A DNA stretch of 64,000 nt, taken from Siniperca chuatsi. Its lineage: Eukaryota; Chordata; Actinopteri; Centrarchiformes; Sinipercidae. The stretch's first letter is position 1. Each line of letters begins with the position of its first letter. Position numbers and translations under genes: made by a program. The notes beneath the pieces were generated by a model, which worked only from the letters and a program-made list of their open reading frames with translations, was not told where the DNA came from and made no database searches. Location of the stretch: contig NC_058044.1 of the NCBI RefSeq assembly GCF_020085105.1, positions 23,421,206-23,485,205 on the forward strand. The letters run 5' to 3'. Positions 45,001 to 59,600 of this stretch are shown piece after piece.

Positions 45001-46344
45001 TGAACTAAATTGGTGGACCAACTGACCGACATTACAATCCCTAGAGCCACACTGCTAGCATAGCTAAAAGCAAGCTGCTTTGATCATTTTAATGTGACAA
45101 TATATCCACAAATATGGGTTTCCTGGAGCAGGAGACATGAGTGGCTACCTCATCATTGAAGTCCTCTGGAAACTGAAACAGTACATCAGGATCTATAACA
45201 TTAAAAAGAATGAATGCATAAATGAATAAACATCATTGCTAATAGCCCAAAGAAACTCTATTTACAAAGTACTTGTAGAGAAGCAAAGACTTTTAAGAGT
45301 TTTAGTGTTTTCAATCCTTTCAGCTCACACCCAGCTGCTCAGTCTGTCAAACTACCACAACATGTTCCCATCTGGTGACTAGACAGGCTGTGTGGTTTTT
45401 TTCTGATCACATGACAGGAAGTATGAGCAACTCAGCTCAGCAGAAACACCTTCATATAAACTAAGTCTTATCATTTCATCTTTTTATAACACATACATTA
45501 ATTAGCGTTGCTTTTTATGTTTGAAGCCAGTTTCAGATGGTAGTTAGTCAGATTGGTGTATTGTATCATGTAGGAAAATGATAAGAAGAAGGTGAACACA
45601 GAAGGAGTCACAGGAAGTATTCAGGAACAATTTTAATCAACTTCTCTGCTGCTGACCAAATAATTTTGCACAACTAAACCGTTCTGTAGCAGACAACACA
45701 CTTCTAGTAGAAACACAAGCTGGAAATCACACTAATTGTAAATACTACCTGGCCCAGGTGTGTTGCTGGGAAATAAGACTCACCTTTGTCTCTGGCTATG
45801 GGGCAAGTTGCTTCAAAGAACCAGTAGAAGGTTCGCTCAGGGTTTTGTCTGACAGGAAAGAGATTCACAGCACAGATGTGAGATTATACTTACAGTGTGT
45901 TACCCACCAAAACATGTGCACATTAATGCTGAGACATTCCAGGGAATCTGCCCAACACTTACATTACTCAAATCCTTATTTCATAAAACCTAGAAAATTT
46001 TGCTCTCAGGTTATCACGAAAAATATGTGCTCTTATGGACAAAGGTAAATCTATTAGAGACAGGTAGATCGTTCTACAGAAAGTGTGTGTGATTAAATGA
46101 AAATATTCAAAAGCTGGTCATACACAACAAACACAGATGAACATTTTGCTCTGCTTTGAACAAGAGCAGGTTTACCATGAAGTGTATGGCGACACATAAA
46201 GGGCAACAGAGTTGCTGCAGGATACTTCCTGTGCAGTTGTGAGAGGAAGTAATAAAAACCACAAGAACAGACTGACGGGTAGAGTGATGTTGATGGAAGT
46301 TGAGCAAAAATGACATTATTAACTTACTTTAGTCTGGAGCCCAT
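37283..46344 (-). CDS. dennd1c: DENN domain-containing protein 1C, 23 exons, 933 aa
   Basis: DENND1 proteins are guanine-nucleotide exchange factors, chiefly for Rab35, acting in endocytic recycling. Exons: 46328-46344, 45784-45848, 45149-45192, 44529-44578, 44303-44422, 44115-44184, 43927-44007, 43767-43832, 42817-42870, 42598-42708, 42147-42247, 41921-41966, 41680-41781, 40500-40625, 40137-40238, 39667-39757, 39531-39571, 39390-39440, 39239-39286, 39031-39138, 38706-38788, 38373-38586, 37283-38293. All junctions are GT-AG and in phase. The start [19 protein letters not shown], the uDENN block ([19 protein letters not shown]), the cDENN block ([34 protein letters not shown]) and dDENN ([34 protein letters not shown]) are typical. 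The last exon (337 codons) is a Glu/Lys-rich, probably disordered tail ending SELKKKFEA. The paralogue is set by neighbours: DENND1C lies between CRB3 and TUBB4A in human. The tail makes it longer than human DENND1C (about 800 aa, from memory). Confidence 0.95.
41331..41617. mobile_element. 287-bp TTAA-family MITE
   Basis: The left end TTAAAGGGACAGTTCACCCC and the right end, reverse-complemented (TTGAAGGGACAGTTCACGCC), are near-perfect inverted repeats that continue into AAAATCAAAAATAC. It has no ORF. It lies in the dennd1c intron between exons 13 and 14. Confidence 0.8.
41998..42140. repeat. Compound GATA/GACA/GACT tetranucleotide microsatellite
   Basis: About 8 GATA, 17 GACA and 11 GACT units in a row. 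It lies in the dennd1c intron after exon 11, within a few bases of that exon's splice donor (42146-42145). Long cysteine/serine-rich open frames over it are repeat artefacts. Confidence 0.95.
44640..45075 (-). repeat. Interspersed repeat copy B (reverse of 5570-6075)
   Basis: It shares, reversed, the phrases listed for copy A: GGTGGACCAACTGACC, GGGATCACCAAAGTCA and CAAAATTTCATAGCAAT. It lies in the dennd1c intron between exons 3 and 4. Confidence 0.65.
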
Positions 46345-47457
46345 GTTGTCTCGATGTGTCTGTGTCCATGTGTTTGTCCAGGAGGGCAGAGATCTTCAGC
46401 AGGTGTGTTGGATTATAGTCATACCTCTGATGTAGCAGTGGTATAAATGAAGACGGACAACAGCAGCAGCAGCAGCCTGCACAATCAGCGCCGAAGTGAC
46501 AGAACACTTCCTGATCTATGTCAGTATGTGTGTTGTGTCAATGTGTGTATGTACAAATGACGTCTGTCAGAAGACGACCTCTCCAAACCCTCAGCCTTCA
46601 TATTCACTTTCCTTAAGACTTAGATCTTTTCATCTACTTTAAAAATGTACAGCCATCAGGTCAAAAGGTAGCCTTTAATTACAAAACACACAAATCTTAA
46701 TCAAGTTATAGAAACAGCATTTGCATTACGAAATTTCCCTTTTTCCCTCACCTGTGATTTCATTTTTTATTTGGTAAATCTCTACATAACCATTAGAACT
46801 ATCCCTGACCATGCATTATATATAGAGGGACTGTCATTAATACTCACAGCCATGAGACAAACAGTCTCCACAACATATGGTTCCTTTTGTAGTGTATCAT
46901 GAACTCTGGTGCTGATGTTGAAGATCTGTTTATCACTTGATTTATATATAAAAGACATGCTTTATGTCTTTAAATGCCATATAGCCTACATGGAAAGCTG
47001 ACTGGAATGGTGTGTCTTGCTAATGCTCAAATGAACAGCATTCAAATTTATCTGCTTTTCCTATAAAGAAGTATTTTTGAGACATGTCATGACAGAGCAT
47101 TCAATGTTACAGGTTACATAGTGGAAAGGTATCCACATCCTGCTCAGAGAGGCATTAAACTCATAAATCCCATACTGCCTCCTTGTGGTATTTAAGCAAA
47201 ACTGCCTAATCTGTAGACAATGCAGGTCTCCATTTTAGTTTGCCTGCGCATCATCAAAAGTTGTTGATTCTCTCTTTGGTCTATTTCAGTTATTTTCTTA
47301 TGTTGTTTGCATCTTGTTTGTATTTTAAAATGTATTAAAATTCAATATGTATAACACACAAGAAACACACTAACACACAAAGGAATATTTTTCCAACAAA
47401 TTTATATCAATCAATGCCAAATTAGACAAGTGATCAAATTTGCATGACTTGAACAGT
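46345..47457. other. Gap between dennd1c 5' end and tubb4a 3' end
   Basis: Presumed dennd1c 5' UTR and promoter followed by the tubb4a downstream flank. The minus strand has a CAG-type run (GCAGCAGCAGCAG) at about 46460-46475. No exon, TATA box or repeat family was recognised. Confidence 0.4.
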
Positions 47458-47463
47458 TTTATT
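47458..47463 (-). terminator. Poly(A) signal AATAAA of tubb4a
   Basis: On the minus strand AATAAA (TTCAATAAAACTG) lies 354 nt past the tubulin stop codon. Confidence 0.65.
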
Positions 47464-47816
47464 GAATACTTGGCCCAGGTATGGAACTGATGATGATAAA
47501 TGAACATAAACATAAAGCTACCGACAAAAGACCACAAGTACACCTGTGTTAGCTACCTCTATATGAGCACTGAGATGGGGAAGACAATTTAGCGTTGTGA
47601 ATCCTACTCTGGCTGGAAGAAAAGGGGACTGTCAATGGAAAAAAGAGGAGAGGCGAGGAGAAAAGGAAACAGAGGAAATACAGGGGTAAGAGAACAGGGA
47701 AAGGAGAATACTGTTTTGAAAAAAAGTCGGAGAAAGAGCACAGAGTAGGAGTGAAATAAGTGGATGGAGATGTAGTTTTGACGAGTGCAGTTGAGAAATG
47801 ATGAGTGATTTTAGCC

Positions 47817-50674
<2,858 letters not shown>

Positions 50675-50900
50675 GTTGTCGCTGCGGTGTGGGGGGTCTC
50701 ACAGAGAGCTGGAGAAACAGGGGAAGCTGGCTATGGGCTGCGGTTCTGCGGCTGTTCGGTCGTGGCCCTCCCGGTTCAGTCGACAGTCTGGCTGAATGGC
50801 GGAGGAGCAGTGGCTGCGTTGTAAACTCTGTCTCGCCCTTCCCTCTGTCCGCGGCTGCGCCGTAACTCTCAGTGCTGCAGCATGACGTCATCACCATGGC
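50675..50900 (-). promoter_or_regulatory. GC-rich 5' UTR and promoter region of tubb4a
   Basis: The 225 bp before the tubulin ATG are clearly richer in GC and CpG than the surroundings (GCCGCGGACAGAGG, GAACCGGGAGGGCCACGACC on the minus strand). That fits a CpG-island promoter. No TATA box was identified. Confidence 0.5.
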
Positions 50901-52954
50901 AACGGGAACCGGGCACGGCCGGAAAATTGGCCTGCCTGGGCCGGTTTGTTGGGATTGACATGCCTGTGAGATAACACTGGGTAAATGACCGAGATTAACT
51001 TTCTTCTTAAAGATTTGATTTACGTCTTCCAGAGCCACGGGGTTAACCGTCTGAACTAGGAGGAATACAGATTACCTGAGTGTGATGGCTAGGCCACATG
51101 TAGGGATGAATGGCTTAGAAAGACAGTGTTATGAAGAAAGTATCAGTTTTGCATGTTGCATTGGCAATAGCAAGCAATAATATGTGGCCTATGTGTGTAT
51201 GTATGTGGAATTCACTCACATGCAGTAGTGTGAACTTGGTTTAGTATCAATATAAAAGTAGCCTATATAGCTTTTGGATGCCATTTTGTTTATTTCTTAT
51301 TTTGCTGTAGCTTATTTATTAATTTTAAATAGTTGTTTCTGACCTCTTTAGACTGTTTCGTGTGCTGCTGTGACACAAGAATTTGTCCACTGAGGATTAA
51401 AAAAGTCAAATCTTCTTATCTTATGAGTAGCCTATGTTTACATGCACACATCGTATCCTGGTTATGAGTCCTGTCCTGGTTTTGATCATATTTGGCATGT
51501 GATGTTTGCATGGAACATAGAGAAACCTGGTCTCTGTCAGCTCTGCATCAGCCTGGCCCAGGGGCAAAAATGTTGGGTCCCTGTTATCCCCATTTCCAAC
51601 CCCTTCCACTCCACTCTGTGAATTGCACATCTCCTGGTTCAGTATTCTTCAAATGAACTTGGTCCTATGGCTCGACATCTCCCCTTATCTAAAGGCAAAA
51701 GTGATACAGACAGACAGATGTCTGGTTCGATTGTGCAGCCTCCCAGGCTTCTAAAACAGCCAAATTCTCAGAGAAAAATACATAGGAGGGCGTGACCTCA
51801 GTGTCCTCAGTGAATATTTTGCATGTATAACCCAATTAAATGTTGTCCATCATTAGGAAGCAGCTTGTTATTTTGTTTGTGCTGTTGCCCATGGAGACAG
51901 GAAGTTTGAAAACAGACTGGAAGGGAATGAGGAAGGAAGAATGTTGATAGTCAGCAAATGAGATGGCATTCCCCAACCTTTTCTCGCAGGTGTCAACGTT
52001 TTCCAAAGAAAACATCAATAGTGAGTTAGGAGGTAAAATCTGATCACAAGTGATCACTCAGTAAACAGCAGTCCTATATTAACAGGATTCTGACAAAATC
52101 TGGATATACAATATCTGGATTCATGATTGTAGATCGTGCTACTGACAGCTAAACTGGGACACATCGTTTGATTTGTTTTTATTAAATTGTCTTTTCCTTA
52201 ATAACACACAGCAATTTGATCTCCACAGAAGTAATACAGTGCATTATAGCCTACAACCTCTTGACACATGTTGATTATCAATTGAGGTCTTTCAGTACCT
52301 TCTAAAAACATTCTAGCCTTTGAGCTGTATATCTTGTTTGAAATTATGAACATGAAATATTGACTAGTGCTGCTATATTATTTATATGTAATATATTATC
52401 AGTAGCTTATTATCTCTAATTACAGAATTATAGAATTTTATTACTGTTTTGTAAACCGAAAGTAATGTGATATTCTTCTTTTGCTAACCTATCATTTTCA
52501 TTTTCTGATTTCCTTTGTATTCAGCACTGCTCAAAGGTGAGGATAGTTATAGTTAAGATCTGTTTTTGTGTTTATATTTGGGTTTACAGCAACATTCAGT
52601 AAGTACACTTTGAATCACTGTCAATGATGGCTTACCAACCTGGCAAAGCAGGTAACTGGCCCAAGCCCCCAGAAGCAGCGGCCCCTGAAGACCCTTTTTT
52701 TAGTTTATGGTAACTTAATAGAGTACATAAAAATGATGGGTAGTTAATTATGCAGCCTGATTCCAGACCTCCGAATCACAGACCAGATGTCCAAGTTGTT
52801 TAGTAATTCACGTAGATCAGTGTCCAGTGTCTTTATAGCAGAACTGAGCAGTAATGTTGTCATAGTTAGCCACTATGCCCCCTGATCCTCATGTACTCCA
52901 GTGTATCTGCCCTTCCTTATGTTTCCTGGCTGTCCCCTGTCCATGTGTGTGTGG
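50901..52954. other. Intergenic sequence upstream of tubb4a
   Basis: No host exon was seen. It carries copy A of the diverged direct repeat (51245-51570). From about 52620 there is sequence of unclear origin leading into the Gypsy element. Confidence 0.4.
51245..51570. repeat. Diverged direct repeat, copy A (partner 55290-55610)
   Basis: Shared phrases in the same order: TGCTGCTGTGACACAAGAAT, TTTGTCCACTGAGGATTAA, CCTGGTTTTGATCATATTTG and TTTGCATGGAACATAGA. It differs from copy B by many substitutions and small indels. The ACACAAGAATTTGTCCACTG part resembles a 3' end motif common in fish repeats, so part of the unit may be a mobile-element tail. Confidence 0.8.
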
Positions 52955-54566
52955 GCCAAGGTCTTCACAAAGCTGGATCTTATCAACTTATTTGCTCATT
53001 CTCCTTGCCAACAGGGGCGGGTTTCTTCTTTGTCATGAAGAAGGACAAGACACTACGCCCCTGCATTGATTACCGGGGCCTGAATCAGATCACCATCAAG
53101 AATAAATACCCGCTGCCGCTGATCAACTCCGCCTTCGAACCACTTCAGGGGGCCAAGGTCTTCATGAAGCTGGATCTCCGGAACGCATATCAATTGGTGC
53201 GCATTAGAAAGGGGGTTGAGTGGAAGACGGCTTTCAACACCCCCTTGGGCCATTTCGAGTATTTGGGGATGCCATTCGGACTTACCAACGCCCCTGCCGT
53301 CTTCCAGGCGTTGGTTAATGATGTGCTAAGGGACTTCCTAAATGGCTTCGTCTCCGTCTACCTGGATGACATACTTATCTTTTCCCCGGATCAACCCATC
53401 CATGTCCGGCAGGTATTGCAGAGGCTACTGGAGAACCGGCTCATTGTCAAGGCGGAGAAATGTGAATTTCATGTCAGCTCCGTGAGCTTCCTCGGGTACA
53501 TCATTGAGGGCGGTCAGATGAGGACCAACCCGGCCAAGACGCAAGCGGTTGTGGCATGGCCAACGCCCACCACCCAGAAACAGCTACAGCGCTTCTTGGG
53601 ATTTGTCAATTTCTACTGGCGGTTCATTCGGGATTATAGTCGGGTGGCGGCACCTCTGACTAAACTCACCTCTCCCAAGATCCCCTTCGTCTGGACCCCG
53701 GAGGCAGAGGCGGCCTGGACCCAACTGAAGGCCCTCTTCACCTCGTCCCCTATCCTCATACAATCAGACCCCACATGACAATTCACGGTAGAGGTGGACG
53801 TTGGTGTCGGAGCAGTCCTCTCTCAGCGCTCTCCCACGGATCAGAAACTCCACCCGTGCGCCTTCTTCTCCCGACGACTCTCCCCAGCCAAACGGAACTA
53901 TGACGTCGGCAATAGTGAGCTCCTGGCTGTCAAGCTGGCCCTGGAGGAATGGCGGCACTGGTTGGAGGGAGCTGAGCAACCATTCGTCATGTGGACAAAT
54001 CATAAGAACCTGGAATACAACCCGAACCGTCTCGCTGCTGAGGAGACATTACTGGTGGGCCACGATGGAGGTAGACACCCGGGCCTTCGTCGGCGCGTGT
54101 TGCGTCTGCACTCGAGGAAAGGCGTCTCACCGACCTCCGGCAGGTTTTCTCCGGCCTCTCCCCATCCCCAGTCGGCCATGGTCTCACATCCTCACCATCG
54201 TGGACCGTTTCTCAAAGGCGGCCCACTTCGTGGCACTAGCCAAACTTCCCTCGGCCCGGGAGACGGCTGACCTCGTGGTGCAACACGTATTCCATCTCCA
54301 TGGCATACCGTTAGATATAGTCTCTGACCGGGGTCCCCAGTTCATTTCCCAAGTCTGGAAAGCTTTCTGCCTGGCGCTGGGGGCTACCGTCAGTCTTTCC
54401 TCGGGTTTCCATCCCCAATCCAATAGACAGACAGAAAGGGCCAACCAAGACCTTGAGGCTGCTTTACGCTGTGTGGTTGCCACAAACCTGTCTACCTGGA
54501 GCTCCCAACTCGCCTGGATCGAGTATGCCCACAATTCGCTAACCAGCTCTGCTTCTTCCGTTGTTG
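52955..54566 (+). mobile_element. Decayed Gypsy LTR retrotransposon, pol region
   Basis: Reverse transcriptase: [20 protein letters not shown] (about 53010), [32 protein letters not shown] and the catalytic YLDDILIFS (about 53358-53384), then thumb [20 protein letters not shown] interrupts after SDPT at 53776-53778. RNase H follows but lacks the usual ASD segment with its first catalytic Asp, and it is cut short after HKNLEY. Integrase resumes at about 54085 ([50 protein letters not shown]) in a different frame and stops at about 54565. Gag and protease were not seen. It is an inactive, internally deleted copy. Confidence 0.92.
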
Positions 54567-55143
54567 TATGTGTGTGTCTGTGTGCTGGTCTGGCTTCCTG
54601 ATCTCCTGCCTGCTGCTGACACCTGACTCCCATCATCATCAGTCTCCACCGTTTATCTACCAGGGCTCTTCCACTCTACCGACGGCAGATGGTACGCACA
54701 CCTCGTAACGGCCCCAACGTCAAGTAAGATAAGTGTAAAATGTTCTTTGTTTCTGCCTTGTTAGTAACTCCGGTTCTCGCTGTCTCAGACTCACGCTCTG
54801 CCAGTGATCACAGCTTCAGTCTGCCTTTGGATCTTCTGGACATCGGTACCACGCCAACCGCCACAACGCCCTCGCCATCCGGCCAACTTCGCCTCCAGAG
54901 CCAGCCGCCTACCCGAACTAAACGCCAGACTTCACTGGTCCCCCGCCTGACCGGCCCAGCCCTTCCCACTACGCTTGCCAGTCCAGTACTAGCTCACCTC
55001 GTTTCCAACCCAGTCTGGTCGAGTCCTCGAGGCGGTCACGAACCACGCCGAATACTTCGTACCCCAACAACTATCTGCACAATAAAGACTGTTTTCAATC
55101 TTACCTCGCTCTGTCCTGTGTGTCCTGCATTTGGGTTCTAAAA
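54567..55143 (+). mobile_element. Probable 3' LTR of the Gypsy element
   Basis: Directly after integrase comes about 575 bp of C-rich sequence (CTCCTGCCTGCTGCTGACAC) ending with an AATAAAGACTGTTTTCAATC polyadenylation region and CCTGCATTTGGGTTCT. In composition and layout it resembles fish Gypsy LTRs. No matching 5' LTR was found within the window, so the exact borders are uncertain. Confidence 0.6.
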
Positions 55144-55289
55144 TCGGTCTCTCGACAAATGTGTGGCTTATGTGTGTGTGTGTGTGGTTGTGGGCTTTCA
55201 TCAGCTATTTCCTGGATAATCTTGGCAAGAGATGGATTCACTTGTCACATGCAGGGACTTGCAGCAATGTGAAATTGGTGTATTTGCCT

Positions 55290-55610
55290 CAGTCTCAATA
55301 TATAAAAGTATATAGCTTTTGGATTACATTTTTATTTATTATTTTGCCATATTTATTCATTATAAATGTAGTTATTTATCTGTTTCCCACCTCTTCAGAC
55401 TGTTTCTTGTGCTGCTGTGACACAAGAATTTGTCCACTGAGGATTAATAAAGTCTTAAATTTTCTTAGGAGTGGCCTATTTTAACATGCACGCATTGTGT
55501 GAGTCCAATCCTGGTTTTGATCATATTTGGGATGTGATTTTTGCATGGAACATAGACAAACCTGGGTTTTCATGTCTCTGTAATAGCAGAATCTGGGCCC
55601 GGGGCAAAAA
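55290..55610. repeat. Diverged direct repeat, copy B (partner 51245-51570)
   Basis: Same order of shared phrases as copy A, with a better polyadenylation-like AATAAAG after GAGGATT. The two copies bracket the Gypsy pol and LTR. Confidence 0.8.
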
Positions 55611-55615
55611 TATAA

Positions 55616-56641
55616 ATTTATTATTGGAATGACTGAAGTAAAACAAAATGGTAATTCAATCTGATTATTAGGCTACCACTAGTACTTTCAGTTAACTGAA
55701 ATGATGAACATTTTAATGTGGTTATTTCCTAATCCATTGCATATTCCAAAAAAAAAGTTGTTTTAAAGTAGAGTTACTGCCACAAATCGATGCACAGCAG
55801 TAGGCAGGAAGTAGTCTCGTGTATAGGAGCACATGTTGGTTTCTAGGGCTCTATGAAAAATAGAATTAAGATACAATGTGTAGTTTTCTGTGTGCACTGC
55901 ACTTTGTGGGTACTTGAAGGCGACATGATATACAATGCACAGAGAGTACTGTATGTGTTTTTGTTTGGGTGGTGGTCAGTAGAGGCACCCTAGCAGGCTT
56001 AATCCAGCCATGATCACTGTAGTAACACCTGACATCCACAGAGGAGCGATAGAGATCTTCTCTTGTTCAGCTGATCACACTTTTCTTCCTGTCCCAGGTA
56101 CCTTTACTTTTCCTCACTCCTTTTATAAAAATCAATTTATCAATTTGGTTATATTTTACATGTTACATTTTATGGGTCATAAAGCGCTACAAGCGCCAAT
56201 AGTCACATAGCTCAATAAAGGGAAATCCTAAGCCTGAGTGCACTACTTTTTACTTATTAAATGCATAAAATAGCAGCTATACCATATTCTGATGGGGAAA
56301 AAATTTAACTATGAAAAGTCTCATATACATATACCAAGAGAGGCTCTTTTTTGGCTTCTTATACTGTACATATCTCAGTGCTATTTGTACATTATGTCAG
56401 TGGAGCATTCTTTCAACTTGCCCTGTGGATTATTTCCAATGCTGAGAAGTAATTAGGATCACATATGGAGAAAACTCCATGGAGAAAGCTAATTTACTTA
56501 TGAAAGTTGACGGTGAAAACTGTAGCCTCTGGTTAACTGAGTCTTACCTGTTCTCTCATTTTCCATCTTTAATATATCGATATTTATCTTTTCAGGAACA
56601 CATTAATTTTACAGAGCTCTGAATGCCTGAGGAGGACAATT

Positions 56642-56678
<37 letters not shown>

Positions 56679-59600
56679 TGACATTCTGCTGCTGTGTCCT
56701 TGGGAGGATATGAAGTGTGCAGAGCATATTGTCCTTCTTTATGAACATATCCTGATGTTGTATATTCAAAACACTCCATCAAACCCACTGCGCCTCAGGT
56801 CACATTCCCCTAAAGTGTCTCAGCCTCCCACATCACCACTGTGACCATCATCAGTGCATACTGCTCTCTGTCCAACCTACCCACAATTTCCTCCCAGTAT
56901 GCTTTCTTAAAATATCACACTTTAAAAACACATACATACACACACACACACACTTCCTTAAGCTTTCTTACACTCATAAATTTCATGGTTATTTAAATAT
57001 GTTACGCTAAGGTGAACACTTGACCAGCGGTTTGTCATTTTACGCAAGAGCTGGCAGATATATTCCCTCTCACTGATGAGAGTCATAAAACCACCCAGCC
57101 TGTCGGAAACACCGAGATCACTGAAGAGGGTACTCAGCACTTTGAAAGGACAAATGCACAAGTGAAAGTGCAGGCACACACACACACACAGGCACACACA
57201 CACACTGAGGAAAAAGTAGAGAAAAACACTTTTCAAATAAAAATTGGGATCAAAGAATTACAACACTAAAGACTGGTGGAGCGCAGGAGAGAAGGACATC
57301 TTGATTTGCTGCATAATGCAACATATAATTTATTGTGTAATTCACACAGTATCATAAAGATCAACACTTTATGCAAGTCTGTTTTATTGCAGTGAATTCA
57401 GTGTTCATGTGGAGTGTATATTCACACCCAGTAAATCAGTGCTGCTGTTGAAGGTGAATAAAAGTTAAGTGATACATGATTTACAGGAGTAGAAGTCTGC
57501 AGAAACCTCAAATTACTTGTTTATCTGTATGACTGTATATCTGTATATGACTGTGAAGGATAAAATAGGAATTGGGGAAGCGATTTTGGCTGTTGGCCAT
57601 TGTTGCTAATCAATATGACAGTTCAGGAAAAGACAATAGTGTATTGAGGAAGTGGGGAGAAAGACAGATAACTTGTGGGTGTGCAGTGTGTTTGCAAGTG
57701 CATGAGGCATATGGATGTTTTAAGATTTATTCCTCTCCGTCTTTACATATTCAGCATTCGTGATTGTCAAGAAATCAAAAAGGAAAAATCAGCCTCTTGC
57801 CTCTCACCGTTCATCTCAATTTCAGAATTAAATAAGTAAATCAAAATATCAAGAAATGAATATTTTTTTAAACATTGCATTAAATAATAAACTCAGTCAT
57901 ACTCTGAGTCATAGGCTGCATTAAGTTTAAGTGATATGATGATATGTACCGTGAGATGATGAGAAATGTGCTACCCATCAGAAATGTTGCTGTATAGTTT
58001 ATACAAAAGTTACTATACCTTTAATATCTCCTGGTATATTAGGCCATTGCGGGCAGTGATGCATATCAATAAGCAGGACTGCTTTATGGCAATATTGGAT
58101 TTATAGGATTTTTGCATCAGTATGGTGATATACCATTATTTTTCAGGCATTTAAATCACTGGATTAGCCAGAAACAGACTATCTATAAATGTACTATATC
58201 ACAATACAGTTCATACTGATGTTGCAATATAAAATTACATATACTGTGACAGAAAACTTTCTCCATATCCACAGCTACACAAGGCTTCCCTTGTGCTGTT
58301 TCCTTAGGTTTGATTACTCTGGGATTTTACCAGAGGTCATAAATGATGACCTGAAATTAAAATTTATTTTAATCTGTGTGTATACTCTTTGTGTTTGTTT
58401 TGACATGTGTGCTTACTTGATCAAAACTGTGATTACCAAAAAGAAGAAATTGTCATTCATTTTTCTGCCTTGATAGCACCCCATACATTACTGTTCTCAA
58501 GAGGGTGTGAAGTTCTGGATCTGATTGACGATACTGGTACTGTATTTTGATTGGTATTTAGATTTTCTGCGCTGGCATGCATTTTGGGAAGCGACATTGT
58601 TAGCCGTTGCTTTGCACCATCTGTGATTTGATCATTCCTACATAACTCCATGTCATGAAAGTGACTACCTGTTGCTGTGAATTTTTACAGTCTGGTTATT
58701 TCCTATCACCACAACAAGGCCCATGAGAGACGGCTGACGCTAGTTAGCCCCCTTCCTTTCTATAACGTGGGATGAACGCAGCACTGAGTGTGATTCAACA
58801 GGTGTGAAATAACATTAACAAAAAATAATCTATGTGGGAATTAGTGCTAACGTTAGCAAGCTTGGCTAACCATCGTCAACTTTCTGATTGGAGTACAACC
58901 TTATCAGCACGATGGGTTCTCTCAAACATTCAGTGTTATGAAACCGCTAATGGTACATAACCAACGCTATGTCGGCTTTCTGAAAAAGTAATTAATATAT
59001 CCTCTAATGAATAATGGACAATTACTATGTTTTGATGAGAAGGCCATGTGGGTCACAAAGTTGCCTTGGGTGTGTTTAAAGACTGGTGTGTCTTATATGT
59101 GTATGCAGTACATAGTTTTATTGCATAAAAGTAGATACACATTACAAACATGAGGTAGAGGAGGGAGCGCAAGACCTAAACTGTCAATCATATGACAGAA
59201 GTGATGAAAACTGTTATCACACACACATACAGTGTGTCAAGCCACCATCACTTTGATGGGTCTCTACCACACTCTTCTTTTGTTACAAGTCTTACCATAA
59301 CCATAGCAACAAAGGGCTGAGGAAGTTGTAATTAAAACAGGCAGATGCTTTTCATCCAAGAAGGCCACCTTTTCTTTCTTCTTTAGAAAGCAGCGGTGGG
59401 TTTCACTGTAAAAGATGATGTCGTTTTTGCTGTAAATATGCAGATAGTTATGAATGACTGCCTTCACACATCCATTTTATGTTGAGTAAATACTCTAAGG
59501 TCTGTTTCAGCTATAACATCCTGTGATTGATGAGAACAGCATCAATCACAAACTTCACTGGGTTTTCTTTCAGTTCTCGCTGCTATGATTCCTTAATTCT

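Noticed and set aside
53794-54270. 158-codon ORF treated as a separate gene
   Set aside because: It is Gypsy RNase H running out of frame into integrase; the element is one decayed unit.
52955-55143. Endogenous retrovirus
   Set aside because: No env or gag-like frame is present; the pol order and style fit a Gypsy LTR retrotransposon.
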